DNA of 64,000 bases, taken from contig JASFYX010000004.1 in assembly GCA_045046885.1 (NCBI GenBank), positions 66,854 through 130,853 of the forward strand, read 5' to 3'. Positions 18,654 through 28,307 of the stretch are shown here, piece after piece. The notes below the pieces were generated by a model that made no database searches, had not been told where the DNA came from, and worked only from the letters and a program-made list of their open reading frames with translations. Position numbers and translations under genes: made by a program. This stretch comes from CG1-02-35-72 sp045046885. Lineage in GTDB: Bacteria > Bacteroidota > Bacteroidia > Flavobacteriales > Flavobacteriaceae. Position 1 is the first letter of the stretch, and every line of letters begins with the position of its first letter.

Positions 18654-19652
18654 ATGATAAAAATTGGAATAAACGGATTTGGCCGTATTGGTAGATTGGC
18701 TTTTAGAGCTGCAGCAGAAAGAAGTAATGTGCAAGTTGTAGCTATAAACGATTTATTAGATGTAGATTATTTAGCTTATATGTTAAAATTTGATTCCGTT
18801 CACGGAAAATTTAAAGGAGATATTTCTGTAAAGGATGATAAGTTAGTTGTCAACGGTAATGAAATTAGAATTACTGCAGAGCGCAATCCAGAAGATTTAA
18901 AATGGGATGAAGTTGACGTTGATTATGTAATTGAATCTACAGGTTTTTTTACAGCTAGAGACAAAGCGGCACTACACATAAAAGGAGGTGCTAAAAAAGT
19001 GGTCATTTCTGCACCATCACCAGATGCCCCTATGTTTGTTATGGGTGTTAATCACACAGAATTAAAAGCGACAGATACTATTTTCTCTAACGCTTCTTGT
19101 ACAACCAATTGTTTGGCACCAATTGCTAAAGTTTTAAACGATAATTTTGGTATTAAAGATGGTTTAATGACAACAATTCACGCGGCTACAGCTACTCAAA
19201 AAACAGTTGACGGCCCTTCTTTAAAAGATTGGCGAGGTGGTCGCGCTGCTATTCACAATATCATCCCTTCTTCTACAGGGGCTGCAAAAGCAGTTGGTAA
19301 AGTTATTCCTGCATTGGATGGTAAACTTACAGGTATGTCATTCAGAATTCCAACTATGGATGTTTCTGTAGTAGATTTAACAGTGAATTTAGAAAAAAGC
19401 ACCACTTATGATGAGGTTTGTAAAGTAATGAAAGACGCCTCAGAAAATGAACTCAAAGGCATTTTAGCCTATACCGAAGAAATGGTTGTTTCGCAAGATT
19501 TTGTAGGCGAAACTTGTACTTCAAATTTCGATGCCAAAGCAGGTATCGCTTTAACAGGAAACTTTATGAAAATTGTTTCTTGGTACGATAATGAGTGTGG
19601 TTACTCAAATAAAATAGTCGATTTGGTTGAATATGCCGCATCGATAAGTTAA
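18654..19652 (+). CDS. gapA: type I glyceraldehyde-3-phosphate dehydrogenase
   Basis: A 332-residue GAPDH. The Rossmann motif INGFGRIGRLAFRAA is at the N-terminus, with NDL after the second strand favouring NAD. Catalytic Cys149 lies in SNASCTTNC, and the substrate-binding loop (AAIHNIIPSSTGAAKAVGKV) and WYDNECGYSNKIVDL at the C-terminus complete the fold. It oxidises glyceraldehyde 3-phosphate in glycolysis. It is the second gene of the pfkA operon and is followed by a strong terminator. Confidence 0.97.
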   Translation: MIKIGINGFGRIGRLAFRAAAERSNVQVVAINDLLDVDYLAYMLKFDSVHGKFKGDISVKDDKLVVNGNEIRITAERNPEDLKWDEVDVDYVIESTGFFTARDKAALHIKGGAKKVVISAPSPDAPMFVMGVNHTELKATDTIFSNASCTTNCLAPIAKVLNDNFGIKDGLMTTIHAATATQKTVDGPSLKDWRGGRAAIHNIIPSSTGAAKAVGKVIPALDGKLTGMSFRIPTMDVSVVDLTVNLEKSTTYDEVCKVMKDASENELKGILAYTEEMVVSQDFVGETCTSNFDAKAGIALTGNFMKIVSWYDNECGYSNKIVDLVEYAASIS

Positions 19653-19671
19653 TATTGGTTAGTTAAATTAG

Positions 19672-19702
19672 AAAAATCCTGCTTTTTGCAGGATTTTTTT
19701 TT
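19672..19702 (+). terminator. Rho-independent terminator of pfkA-gapA
   Basis: The stem AAAAATCCTGC (19672-19682), loop TTTTT and stem GCAGGATTTTT (19688-19698) run into further T residues. It is perfect and 20 bases after the gapA stop. Confidence 0.9.
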
Positions 19703-19726
19703 GACTTAAATAAGCCAGCTTATTTG

Positions 19727-19734
19727 TATATTTG
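19727..19734 (+). promoter_or_regulatory. -7 promoter element of the HMG-CoA-lyase-like gene
   Basis: TATATTTG is an exact TAnnTTTG match only 11 bases before the ATG at 19745, so the transcript would have a leader of a few bases. A TTG lies 23 bases further up, slightly beyond the usual spacing. Confidence 0.55.
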
Positions 19735-19744
19735 AAGTGCCTTT

Positions 19745-20608
19745 ATGGAAAACACTGTCAAATTAATAGAATGCCCTCGTGATGCTATGCAAGGCATAAA
19801 GCCATTTATAGAAACACAGGTAAAAGCAGATTATATAAACAGCCTTTTAAAAATAGGATTTGATACGATTGATTTTGGCAGTTTTGTATCGCCTAAAGCT
19901 ATTCCGCAAATGCGTGACACAGCTGTAGTACTGTCAAAATTAAATTTATCAACTTCAAAAAGTAAACTTTTGGCCATAGTAGCCAATGTGCGTGGGGCAC
20001 AAGAGGCTTCTCAATTCGAAGAGATTAATTATTTAGGCTATCCATTTTCTATTTCAGAAAATTTTCAAATGCGTAATACGAGTAGGACGCGAACGGAATC
20101 CTTAAAAATTTTAGAAGAAATTCTTTCTATTGCTTTTAAAAAAAATAAAGAAGTTGTAGCGTATTTGTCTATGGGTTTTGGCAATCCGTATGGCGATCCT
20201 TGGGATGTAGATATTGTAGCAAAATGGACAGAAACACTTGTAAATATGGGTGTAAAAATTCTGTCTTTATCAGATACAATTGGTGCTTCTGAGGCGAAAA
20301 CGATTTCTTATTTGTTTTCAAATTTAATTCCGATGTATCCAAAAATAGAGTTTGGGGCGCATTTGCATACAACTCTTATGTCTTGGTTTGATAAAGTTGA
20401 CGCTGCTTATACAGCAGGTTGCAGACGTTTTGATGGTGCTATGTTAGGGTATGGTGGTTGCCCAATGGCAAAAGACGAATTAACAGGTAATATGCCAACA
20501 GAGATGCTGGTAAAATATTTTGAAGATAAAAAAATAAAGACATTTTTATCTAAAGCTGATTTTTTAAAATCTTACAATAAATCACAAAAAGTATTCCTTA
20601 ATCTCTAA
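19745..20608 (+). CDS. hydroxymethylglutaryl-CoA lyase-like enzyme
   Basis: A 287-residue TIM-barrel enzyme of the HMG-CoA lyase family, which cleaves HMG-CoA to acetoacetate and acetyl-CoA in leucine breakdown. CPRDAMQG near the start corresponds to the catalytic RDGLQ motif, here with Ala-Met in place of Gly-Leu. FVSPKAIPQM and the metal motif GAHLHTT (HxH) are present, and GYGGCPMAKDELTGNMPTE carries the active-site Cys loop. It overlaps the end of the convergent deaD gene by 11 bases. The altered RDxxQ motif leaves related aldol-lyase functions possible. Confidence 0.85.
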   Translation: MENTVKLIECPRDAMQGIKPFIETQVKADYINSLLKIGFDTIDFGSFVSPKAIPQMRDTAVVLSKLNLSTSKSKLLAIVANVRGAQEASQFEEINYLGYPFSISENFQMRNTSRTRTESLKILEEILSIAFKKNKEVVAYLSMGFGNPYGDPWDVDIVAKWTETLVNMGVKILSLSDTIGASEAKTISYLFSNLIPMYPKIEFGAHLHTTLMSWFDKVDAAYTAGCRRFDGAMLGYGGCPMAKDELTGNMPTEMLVKYFEDKKIKTFLSKADFLKSYNKSQKVFLNL

Positions 20609-22355
20609 ATTTTCTTCTCCTACCTCTTGAATTCCCTCTATCATTATTTCCCCAAGATTTTCCTTTGTCTTTTCCTTTACGATGACTAAAGGAGTCTGAT
20701 TTAAAAGAACCCCCAGATTTTTTAAATCTAGAATCTCTACTTTCACTTCTCCTTTTTGGCTTGGTTGTTTTTTCTACATTTATAGTTTTATCATTAAACT
20801 CGTGGTTGTTAAGAGCTTCTATTAAAGTAGATTCTTCAATACTGTTTTCAATTTCAAAAAATGAAAAACTTTTTAAAATTTCAATTTGACCTATAGCAAA
20901 ATCATGTTTTTTAAGATTTGTATTTACCAAACCTATTAATGATGCGGGTGTTAATTGATCTAATTTTCCAAGATTTATAAAATAGCGTGTAAAATTATCA
21001 CTTGAACGGTTTCTAGAAGATTTGCCAGCATCGCCATTTATATCTTTAGCGTTTTCGTAATAAGCTAAAAACTGGTTAAATTCAACACTTACAAAACGTT
21101 TTATCAATTCTTCGCGACTTAAATATTCTAATTCTGAATAAATATCTTTCACAAAAGAGTTAATTTCTTCTTCGTTTACTTCAACATTTTTAACCTTGTT
21201 TATAAGGCTAAAAAGCTGATTTGTACAAATATCTTTGCTACTAGGAATAGATTTTATTTCAAATTTCTTTGAAATAACTTTTTCAACAGATCTTAATTTA
21301 TGATTTTCTCTGCCATTAATTATAGCTATAGAAATGCCTAATTTACCTGCACGGCCTGTTCTGCCGCTTCTATGCGTATAAGCTTCGTATTGATCTGGTA
21401 ATTTGTAATTTATAACATGTGTTAAATCATTTACATCTAAACCTCTTGCAGCGACATCTGTAGCGACTAAAAGTTGTAAATGTTTAGATCTGAATTTTTG
21501 CATCACAAGATCACGTTGCCCCTGCGATAAATCGCCGTGAAGGGCATCAGCGCTATAACCGTCAGCAATTAATTTATCGGCTATATTTTTAGTTTCAGAA
21601 CGTGTTCTACAAAAAACAATCCCGTAAATATCCGGATTAAAATCCGTTATTCTTTTTAGGGCTAAATAGCGGTTTTTTTCTTCTGTAATATAGGCCTCAT
21701 GTTTAACATTTGTAGCACCGACATTTTTTTTACCAGCCGAAATTTCAAACGAATTATGCATATAATTTCTGGCAATAGCATCTACTTCCTTGGGGAAAGT
21801 GGCCGAAAATAAAAGCGTTTGTTTTTCTTCTGGGGTAACATCTAAAATACTATCTAGTTCATCTTTAAAGCCCATATTGAGCATCTCATCTGCTTCATCT
21901 AAAACAACCCACTTTATAGTGTTGAGATTTAGTGCTTTCCTTCTTATTAAATCAACAGTACGTCCTGGTGTACCTACAACTATTTGTGCTCCTTTTCTTA
22001 AACCTCTAATTTGAGTATCAATAGCGGCGCCACCATAAACGGCAACAGTTTTTATTTTTGGTAAATATTTTGTAAATTCTTTTATGTTTTCGGCTATCTG
22101 AATAGCCAATTCGCGTGTAGGCGATAAAATAATGGCTTGTGTTTTACCTTGACTAGCATCTACTTGATTTATAATTGGCAAACTAAAGGCGGCTGTTTTG
22201 CCAGTACCAGTTTGAGCAAAAGCTTTTAAATCGTCTTTCGAATTTAACAAATGCGGAATGGCTTTTTCTTGGATAGGAGTGGGCTTAGAAAATCCTATAT
22301 CGGTTATTGCTTTTAGTAGGTTTGGCTGTAAACCAAAATCAGAAAATGTAGACAT
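20598..22355 (-). CDS. deaD: DEAD-box RNA helicase (DeaD/CsdA type)
   Basis: A 585-residue helicase. The Q motif (FSDFGLQ ... PTPIQEKAIP), Walker A AQTGTGKT (47-54), DEAD box VLDEADEML, SAT motif and HRSGRTGRAG are all intact. The C-terminal part holds a DbpA/CsdA-like RNA-binding fold (around LINLGKLDQLTPASLIGLVN) and a disordered Arg/Gly/Ser-rich tail (residues about 530-585). Proteins of this type unwind structured RNA during ribosome assembly and in the cold. The last 11 bases overlap the convergent HMG-CoA-lyase gene. Confidence 0.95.
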   Translation of the reverse strand: MSTFSDFGLQPNLLKAITDIGFSKPTPIQEKAIPHLLNSKDDLKAFAQTGTGKTAAFSLPIINQVDASQGKTQAIILSPTRELAIQIAENIKEFTKYLPKIKTVAVYGGAAIDTQIRGLRKGAQIVVGTPGRTVDLIRRKALNLNTIKWVVLDEADEMLNMGFKDELDSILDVTPEEKQTLLFSATFPKEVDAIARNYMHNSFEISAGKKNVGATNVKHEAYITEEKNRYLALKRITDFNPDIYGIVFCRTRSETKNIADKLIADGYSADALHGDLSQGQRDLVMQKFRSKHLQLLVATDVAARGLDVNDLTHVINYKLPDQYEAYTHRSGRTGRAGKLGISIAIINGRENHKLRSVEKVISKKFEIKSIPSSKDICTNQLFSLINKVKNVEVNEEEINSFVKDIYSELEYLSREELIKRFVSVEFNQFLAYYENAKDINGDAGKSSRNRSSDNFTRYFINLGKLDQLTPASLIGLVNTNLKKHDFAIGQIEILKSFSFFEIENSIEESTLIEALNNHEFNDKTINVEKTTKPKRRSESRDSRFKKSGGSFKSDSFSHRKGKDKGKSWGNNDRGNSRGRRRKFRD

Positions 22356-22391
22356 GTAATAAGTTTATAATTACCCCTTTTTTAGGGCGTG

Positions 22392-22399
22392 CAAATGTA
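22392..22399 (-). promoter_or_regulatory. -7 element and short hairpin leader of deaD
   Basis: On the minus strand this reads TACATTTG, an exact TAnnTTTG match about 37 bases before the deaD ATG. The leader between them contains CCCTAAAAAAGGGG, a small hairpin that could affect translation, which is plausible for a cold-type helicase. The regulatory role is inferred. Confidence 0.5.
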
Positions 22400-22428
22400 A
22401 GACTAATTTTTAGTTAAAATTGTAGGAA

Positions 22429-23841
22429 TCAGTTTTTTTCTAAATTATCTAATTCAGCACTAAAATTTTCTGCCCAAAAAACAGTAAATCCGTTTTTAAC
22501 TATAGCATTGTTGTTTAATAAAATTATGCGAGGCGTACGAGCTGTTACAAAATTGCGCATGACACATTTTTGCGCTAACTGAAATTGATTTTTAGCATTC
22601 AAAGTGTTGAAAATAGGTGATTTTAACCAAGTGGTTTTAGAATTATCTATGTTAATACCTATAAAATTTAAATGAGGATATCTTTTTTTAAGATACATCA
22701 CTCTTCTTGATAAATTATTGGCATTGATTAAATTTTTAGACCAAAAATACAGTACAGTTTTTTTGTTTTTAAATATAGGAGCCGTATCTAATTTATCGCC
22801 ATTAGTATTAATGACTTTAAAGTTGAACAGTTTAGCTCCTTTTTTAATGTTATTATAATCAAAAGCCAATTGTTTAATTTCTTTTAGCATTTCAGGATTA
22901 TCACAATTGTCATTAAAAATTTGTAACGCACGTTTTCTTTGGCTGTCGGAAAGATTATAAGTTATATTATAACGGAAGTAGCTTTCATAAATAAATTTAT
23001 ACAGAAATATATTTTTAAGTTTTTTTTGTTGAATAGAGTTAACAATGTTTTCTAAAAAATTTAAAGCAACATTGCTGTTGGAGTTTTTATATTTTTCTTC
23101 GTAAGCTTTATGATATAAATAACTTGTAACGTAATTTCTATAGGGAAAAAAATATACCAAGCTACTGTCATTTAAGCTTATATTGTCTCTAAATACATAG
23201 AACTGTTTATTTATTTTGGGATAGTCATTAGTACGCAATTGACGTTTATGGTACAGCGGATAATTTTCTTTCTTTCTATATAGTGGATATGTTATGGCTA
23301 CCTGTGCTAGCTTGTTAAAAAAAATTGATTCTTCTTTTGTACTGGCTTTAAATTGTTTGAATAAAGTGTTTTTAACTTGTAAGGCAGAATCAATTTTAGC
23401 ATCAAAATCTTTAGAAGGTAAACGGTAAAGCGTTCTAAACAATTTGTCTTCTTTTTCGCTGTTTAAAAATAAATTCATTAAAAAGTTATTACGTTCTGCT
23501 CCTTTACCACTAAAAACCAACGATTCGTCAAAATCCCATGTGTTTAATCTAATGATTATACTGTCATTTTTTTCGAAAAAAATATATTGATATTCATTAC
23601 CATGGCTGAAGGTGTAAAGCCCTGGTTCTAAGTTTTTAAGTTTAAATAAAAAATTGTTGTTCTTTTTTAAAATAGTTGAATCTAAAATTTTATCATTTTT
23701 TAAAAAATAAACTTTTGTAGATTTAGGATTTACTATTTGACCACCAAAATAAGAAAAAGAATCACTTTTGTTATCAGAACAGCTTATTAAAAATAAAACT
23801 ATTGTACTTATTATAAGTGCTATTTTAATGTAAAATTTCAT
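22429..23841 (-). CDS. DUF4369-like/thioredoxin-fold lipoprotein lacking the CxxC
   Basis: A 470-residue lipoprotein: signal peptide with LFLISC, lipid Cys21. The N-terminal 90 residues look like the DUF4369 domain common on TlpA-like proteins of Bacteroidota (YFLKNDKILDSTILKKNNNF, LEPGLYTF). A long helical middle region follows. From about 350 there is a TlpA/thioredoxin-like fold (TVLYFWSKNLINANNLSRRV, then FIGINID). At the position of the redox CxxC it reads WSKNLIN, so both cysteines are missing and disulfide chemistry is not expected. The gene is divergent from the ABC-F gene. The role is unknown. Confidence 0.8.
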   Translation of the reverse strand: MKFYIKIALIISTIVLFLISCSDNKSDSFSYFGGQIVNPKSTKVYFLKNDKILDSTILKKNNNFLFKLKNLEPGLYTFSHGNEYQYIFFEKNDSIIIRLNTWDFDESLVFSGKGAERNNFLMNLFLNSEKEDKLFRTLYRLPSKDFDAKIDSALQVKNTLFKQFKASTKEESIFFNKLAQVAITYPLYRKKENYPLYHKRQLRTNDYPKINKQFYVFRDNISLNDSSLVYFFPYRNYVTSYLYHKAYEEKYKNSNSNVALNFLENIVNSIQQKKLKNIFLYKFIYESYFRYNITYNLSDSQRKRALQIFNDNCDNPEMLKEIKQLAFDYNNIKKGAKLFNFKVINTNGDKLDTAPIFKNKKTVLYFWSKNLINANNLSRRVMYLKKRYPHLNFIGINIDNSKTTWLKSPIFNTLNAKNQFQLAQKCVMRNFVTARTPRIILLNNNAIVKNGFTVFWAENFSAELDNLEKN

Positions 23842-23968
23842 TGATGCAATGCCTCTTTTCAGTCAGTTTATAGTAAAAACAAAAATAAGTCAATACCCAA
23901 TGACATTTTGTTAATGTGTTGTTAAATTATAAAGATTAAAAATAATGACTAAATAGTCTCATTTTTAT

Positions 23969-23976
23969 TACTTTTG
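23969..23976 (+). promoter_or_regulatory. -7 promoter element of the ABC-F gene
   Basis: TACTTTTG fits TAnnTTTG exactly, 28 bases before the ATG at 24004. No TTG is found at the usual distance upstream. Confidence 0.55.
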
Positions 23977-24003
23977 CCAAAATTTTTACAAAAGAAATAA
24001 ATA

Positions 24004-25626
24004 ATGTTAACAGTATCAAATCTTTCTGTGCAATTTGGTAAACGTGTTTTGTTTGATGAAGTAAATACGTCATTTACACAAGGCAATTGTTATGGAATAA
24101 TAGGGGCTAATGGTTCCGGAAAATCAACTTTATTAAAAATAATTGCAGGCGATAGAGACCCAACATCCGGTCACGTAAGTCTTGAAAAAGGCAAACGCAT
24201 GTCTGTTTTACAACAAGATCACTTTGCTTTTGACAACCATCCTGTTTTAGAAACTGTATTAATGGGTAACAAACCCTTATTCGAATTAAAAACAAGCCTT
24301 GATGCCATTTATGCCAAGCCAGATTTCTCTGAAGAAGATGGTGTAAAAGCAGGAGATTTGGGGGCAACATTCGAAGAAATGGGCGGTTGGAATGCAGAAA
24401 GTGATGCCGCTACTTTGTTGTCTTCTTTAGGCATTAAAGAAGATAAACATTACAGTTTGATGAAAGATTTAGACGGTAAAGCAAAAGTACGTGTGTTATT
24501 AGCACAAGCCTTATTTGGTAATCCTGATGTTTTGATAATGGATGAGCCTACAAACGATTTGGATTTTGAAGCGATTGGTTGGTTAGAAAACTTTTTAGCT
24601 AATTATGACAATTGTGTTATTGTTGTTTCTCACGATAGGCACTTTTTAGATGCCGTTTGTACCCATGTTTCTGATATTGATTTTGGTAAAATAACCCACT
24701 ATTCAGGTAACTATTCTTTTTGGTATGAGTCTAGCCAATTGGCTGCAAGACAGCGTTCTCAACAAAATAAAAAAGCTGAAGAAAAGAAAAAAGAACTCGA
24801 AGAATTTATCCGTCGTTTTTCTGCAAACGTAGCCAAGTCTAAGCAAGCTACTAGTAGAAAAAAGATGATTGATAAACTCAACATTGGCGATATTAAACCT
24901 TCTAGTCGTCGTTATCCTGCTATTATTTTTGAGCAAGAGCGTCAAGCAGGAGATCAGATTTTGAACGTTGAGCATTTAGAAACTTCAATAGAAGATGTAG
25001 CCTTGTTTAAAGACATCCATATAAATCTTAATAAAGGCGATAAAGTAGCTGTAATTTCAAAAGATTCACGTGCTGTAACGGCTTTTTACGAAATTGTAAA
25101 CGGTAATGCCAAAGCAGACAAAGGTAAATATCATTGGGGCGTTACAACAACGCAAGCGTATTTACCTTTAGAAAATTCACAATTTTTTAAAAGTGGAGAA
25201 TCTTTAGTCGATTGGTTACGTCAATGGTCAAAAACCGAAGAAGAGCGTGAAGAAGTTTTTGTACGTGGTTTTTTAGGTAAAATGCTTTTTAGTGGTGATG
25301 AAGCTTTAAAATCTTGTAATGTTTTATCGGGTGGCGAAAAAGTGCGTTGTATGCTCTCGCGTATGATGATGATTCGTGGCAATGTTTTATTGTTAGATGA
25401 GCCAACCAACCATCTGGATTTAGAATCTATTCAGGCTTTTAACAATGCACTGAAAAATTTTAAAGGAACGGTATTGTTCTCAACTCATGACCACGAATTT
25501 GCACAAACAGTTGCCAACCGTATTATTGAATTAACGCCAAAAGGCGTTATTGATAGATATACTACTTTTGATGAGTATTTAGCCGATGCTAAGATTAAGG
25601 AATTACGTCAAAAAATGTACGCTTAA
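24004..25626 (+). CDS. ABC-F family ATPase, asymmetric ATP sites
   Basis: A 540-residue soluble protein with two ABC domains and no membrane segments, i.e. the ABC-F family acting on the ribosome. In domain 1 the Walker A is intact (GANGSGKST, 34-42) and Walker B is MDEPTNDLD, but the signature reads DLDGKAKVRV instead of LSGGQ. In domain 2 the signature LSGGEKVRC and Walker B LLLDEPTNHLD are intact, but the Walker A position reads ISKDSRAVT. One composite site is therefore canonical and the other degenerate on both faces. The linker around 245-300 is charged and helical. It is likely a translation factor; antibiotic protection is possible but unsupported. Confidence 0.92.
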   Translation: MLTVSNLSVQFGKRVLFDEVNTSFTQGNCYGIIGANGSGKSTLLKIIAGDRDPTSGHVSLEKGKRMSVLQQDHFAFDNHPVLETVLMGNKPLFELKTSLDAIYAKPDFSEEDGVKAGDLGATFEEMGGWNAESDAATLLSSLGIKEDKHYSLMKDLDGKAKVRVLLAQALFGNPDVLIMDEPTNDLDFEAIGWLENFLANYDNCVIVVSHDRHFLDAVCTHVSDIDFGKITHYSGNYSFWYESSQLAARQRSQQNKKAEEKKKELEEFIRRFSANVAKSKQATSRKKMIDKLNIGDIKPSSRRYPAIIFEQERQAGDQILNVEHLETSIEDVALFKDIHINLNKGDKVAVISKDSRAVTAFYEIVNGNAKADKGKYHWGVTTTQAYLPLENSQFFKSGESLVDWLRQWSKTEEEREEVFVRGFLGKMLFSGDEALKSCNVLSGGEKVRCMLSRMMMIRGNVLLLDEPTNHLDLESIQAFNNALKNFKGTVLFSTHDHEFAQTVANRIIELTPKGVIDRYTTFDEYLADAKIKELRQKMYA

Positions 25627-25639
25627 TAAGTTGTAAAAC

Positions 25640-25668
25640 TCATCGTATCACTCAAAGTGATACGATGA
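25640..25668. terminator. hairpin between convergent ABC-F and S9 peptidase genes
   Basis: TCATCGTATCAC (25640-25651) pairs perfectly with GTGATACGATGA (25657-25668) around a 5-base loop. It sits 14 bases after the ABC-F stop and 12 bases from the convergent gene's stop. T-tracts are short on both strands, so it is probably a bidirectional terminator or 3'-end stabiliser. Confidence 0.65.
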
Positions 25669-25679
25669 ATAAATACAGT

Positions 25680-28169
25680 TTAATTTTTACCATTTTGTGG
25701 GATATCTCTATTCATTTCTAAAATATCCACATTATTTGGTCTGTCTACACCTAGCAAATGTTTGCTAAAATAATCGGCTTTAAGCCAAAAGAAATACTCC
25801 GTCATACTGCCGTAACCATGCCTTTGTCCGGGCATCATAAAGAAATCAAAACGCTTATTGGCTTTTATCAAGGCATTGGCCATACGTATGGTTATCCCCG
25901 GATTGACATTATTATCAATATCGCCTGTAGTGAGCATTAAATGTCCTTTTAAATTTTTAGCTAAAGTTTGATTGACATCAATTTTGTATTCATAAGTTAC
26001 TTTTCCGTCTTTATCTTTCACTTCTTTTACGCCGTGATGGGTTTCAGACCACCAATTGTTGTAAATGGTATTATCGTGGTTACCCGATGACGATACGGCT
26101 ACTTTAAACACATCAGGATAAACCAACATAGCAGCTGTTGACATAAAGCCACCACCCGAATGTCCAAAAATACCCACTTTATCGACATCAATAAAACTAT
26201 AACGATTTGCCAATTGTTCTACGGTTACTTTTTTATCGGCTAGACCGTAATCGCGCAAATTGCCATAACCAAAATTGTGATACCATTTTGAGCGATTGGG
26301 ATTTCCACCTCTATTACCAACTGTTACCACAATAAAACCAACTTGTGCCATGCGGTCTGTGCGGTTCATTCTGGTTGAAAAAGCCTTGGCAACAGCTTCG
26401 GTTTGTGGCCCCGGATAGACATATTCTATAATGGGATACACCTTAGTCGAATCGAAGTCATAAGGTTTATAAAGCACGCCGTATAAATCGGTTATACCAT
26501 CGGCTGCTTTGACTTTAAAAGTCTCGGGAAATTTATAACCTGTGGCAAAAAGCTGACTCAAATCGCTTGTTTCTAAATTCAATAATTTTTGGCCTAAATT
26601 ATTTCTTAAAACTGATTTTGGAGCTGTATTAACACGTGAATAAGTATCTACAAAATATTTGGTATTGTCGTTCATATTGGCACTATGGGTGAAATTACCT
26701 GAGTTTAAAAGTTTTAAACCGCTACCATTAAAGTTGACTTTATAAAGATGATAATAATAAGGATCTTCGTTAGATTCTTTAGCATTGGCTTGGAAATATA
26801 AAACCCTATTTTTTTCATCAATTCCCGCAATACGGTCACTGTGATAGGCGCCGTGTGTTATTTGATTTTTAAGATTTCCGTTGGCGTCATATAAATAAAA
26901 ATGTGCCCAACCGTCTCGTTCAGACCAATGAATAAATTCTTTACCATTATTGATAAGCTCTAACGGACGTGTTTCTAAATAGGTATTTGAACGTTCTTTA
27001 ATCAGAATTTTAGATTCTCCGGTATTGGCATCAATAACGCCGATGTTTACGCGTTTGCGATCCCTACTTTGGGTACTGTAATAAATTTTATCATTTGTTT
27101 TGGCTAACCATAAACTAGGATTGTGTTCGTCGTCATAAGATGATTTTTTGCGTTTGGCACTATAAATGTTTACATATAATTGTTGCGTAGTATCTATCTT
27201 AGCTTTGATATGTTTTTTTGTTTGAACATCAAAAATTAGAATTTCTGTTTTAGTAAAATCAGGTTCACCCGGCATCGTGTATTTAAAAGACTCTAAAGTG
27301 GGACGTTTTTTGGTGACAGAATGAATAACCCATAAATTTTTGAGCTTTTTAGTATTATCTCGGCTATAAACAAACTTTTTAGAATTTGGAGACCAATTTA
27401 CGTAAATAGGTTTTCGTTTGTCTTTGTCTTTTTCAATATCTTCATTAGTCTTGCCCCAGTTACCACCGCCGTAGCTGTAATAAACTTCACCATCTTTTGT
27501 CCATTGGTGTTCAACTATGGTCGAATCTTTTTCATCTTTTATAGCTTTTTTGTAGTTTTTCATATCCATCCAATACAAATTGTAATGTTTAGAGAATATG
27601 ACAATACTGCTGTCGGGTGCTACGGTTCCCCATTTTAATTTTTTATCTTTTTTGGTGACGTTTTTGCGTTCAGTTAAATAATTAGCCCCAATTTGGTATT
27701 CAAAATAATAAACTTTTTTCTCTGTTTTAATTTTTTTAGATTTTGACTTTTTAGCTTTTGCAGTGTCTTTTTTTACAGGAATATCTTCTGTAGAAGTGAC
27801 TTTAAACTGAATTGCTGTTTCGTTTTTTACAAATTTGAATTTAAATTTTGGTAGGTGTTTGGCATCATAAGGGTCTTTGGTTATTTTACTGAGCCATTCT
27901 GCCATTTTGGTATTGTTAAATAAAAGCCTCTTTGTTTTTTTTACGGGATTAACAATGTAAAAGTTTGTTCCATCGCTGGTTTTGTATTCATACCAAAATC
28001 GGTTACCGCGTTTTAACCAATGTGGATTGACACGCGTAGAGTAGATAACTTTTTTAAGATTCTTTGGTGAATATTTAGAAGCCAGTCTGTAATTGGGTTT
28101 TGGTGTGTTTTGTGCAAAAGAAGCAAGACTTAAGCTAAAAATTAAAAGACATAAAAGGATATGTTTCAT
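25680..28169 (-). CDS. S9 family (DPP-IV-like) serine peptidase
   Basis: An 829-residue exported peptidase. The signal peptide ends near LASFAQ. An N-terminal beta-propeller carries a Lys-rich insert (around residues 130-150). The alpha/beta-hydrolase domain has nucleophile GHSGGG, acid Asp in TTGDIDNNVNP and base His in GQRHGYG. DPP-IV-type enzymes remove X-Pro or X-Ala dipeptides in the periplasm and fit the peptide-scavenging lifestyle also suggested by the M1 peptidase gene. Specificity cannot be fixed from the motifs seen. Confidence 0.92.
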   Translation of the reverse strand: MKHILLCLLIFSLSLASFAQNTPKPNYRLASKYSPKNLKKVIYSTRVNPHWLKRGNRFWYEYKTSDGTNFYIVNPVKKTKRLLFNNTKMAEWLSKITKDPYDAKHLPKFKFKFVKNETAIQFKVTSTEDIPVKKDTAKAKKSKSKKIKTEKKVYYFEYQIGANYLTERKNVTKKDKKLKWGTVAPDSSIVIFSKHYNLYWMDMKNYKKAIKDEKDSTIVEHQWTKDGEVYYSYGGGNWGKTNEDIEKDKDKRKPIYVNWSPNSKKFVYSRDNTKKLKNLWVIHSVTKKRPTLESFKYTMPGEPDFTKTEILIFDVQTKKHIKAKIDTTQQLYVNIYSAKRKKSSYDDEHNPSLWLAKTNDKIYYSTQSRDRKRVNIGVIDANTGESKILIKERSNTYLETRPLELINNGKEFIHWSERDGWAHFYLYDANGNLKNQITHGAYHSDRIAGIDEKNRVLYFQANAKESNEDPYYYHLYKVNFNGSGLKLLNSGNFTHSANMNDNTKYFVDTYSRVNTAPKSVLRNNLGQKLLNLETSDLSQLFATGYKFPETFKVKAADGITDLYGVLYKPYDFDSTKVYPIIEYVYPGPQTEAVAKAFSTRMNRTDRMAQVGFIVVTVGNRGGNPNRSKWYHNFGYGNLRDYGLADKKVTVEQLANRYSFIDVDKVGIFGHSGGGFMSTAAMLVYPDVFKVAVSSSGNHDNTIYNNWWSETHHGVKEVKDKDGKVTYEYKIDVNQTLAKNLKGHLMLTTGDIDNNVNPGITIRMANALIKANKRFDFFMMPGQRHGYGSMTEYFFWLKADYFSKHLLGVDRPNNVDILEMNRDIPQNGKN

Positions 28170-28270
28170 AACAAAATAAATTAGGTTGGTTAATTCTGTT
28201 TAAAGATAATGAAATACTTAAATACCTCAATTTTTATTAAATAGGAGGCCTAGTTTTTAACAAATATTTA

Positions 28271-28302
28271 AGAAAAAACCCACTTTTATTCAAAGTGGGC
28301 TG
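28271..28302 (-). terminator. terminator of the ECF sigma operon
   Basis: On the minus strand CCCACTTT, loop GAATA, AAAGTGGG is followed by TTTTTTCTT. It lies immediately after the stop of the Spy-like gene. Confidence 0.88.
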
Positions 28303-28307
28303 TAATT

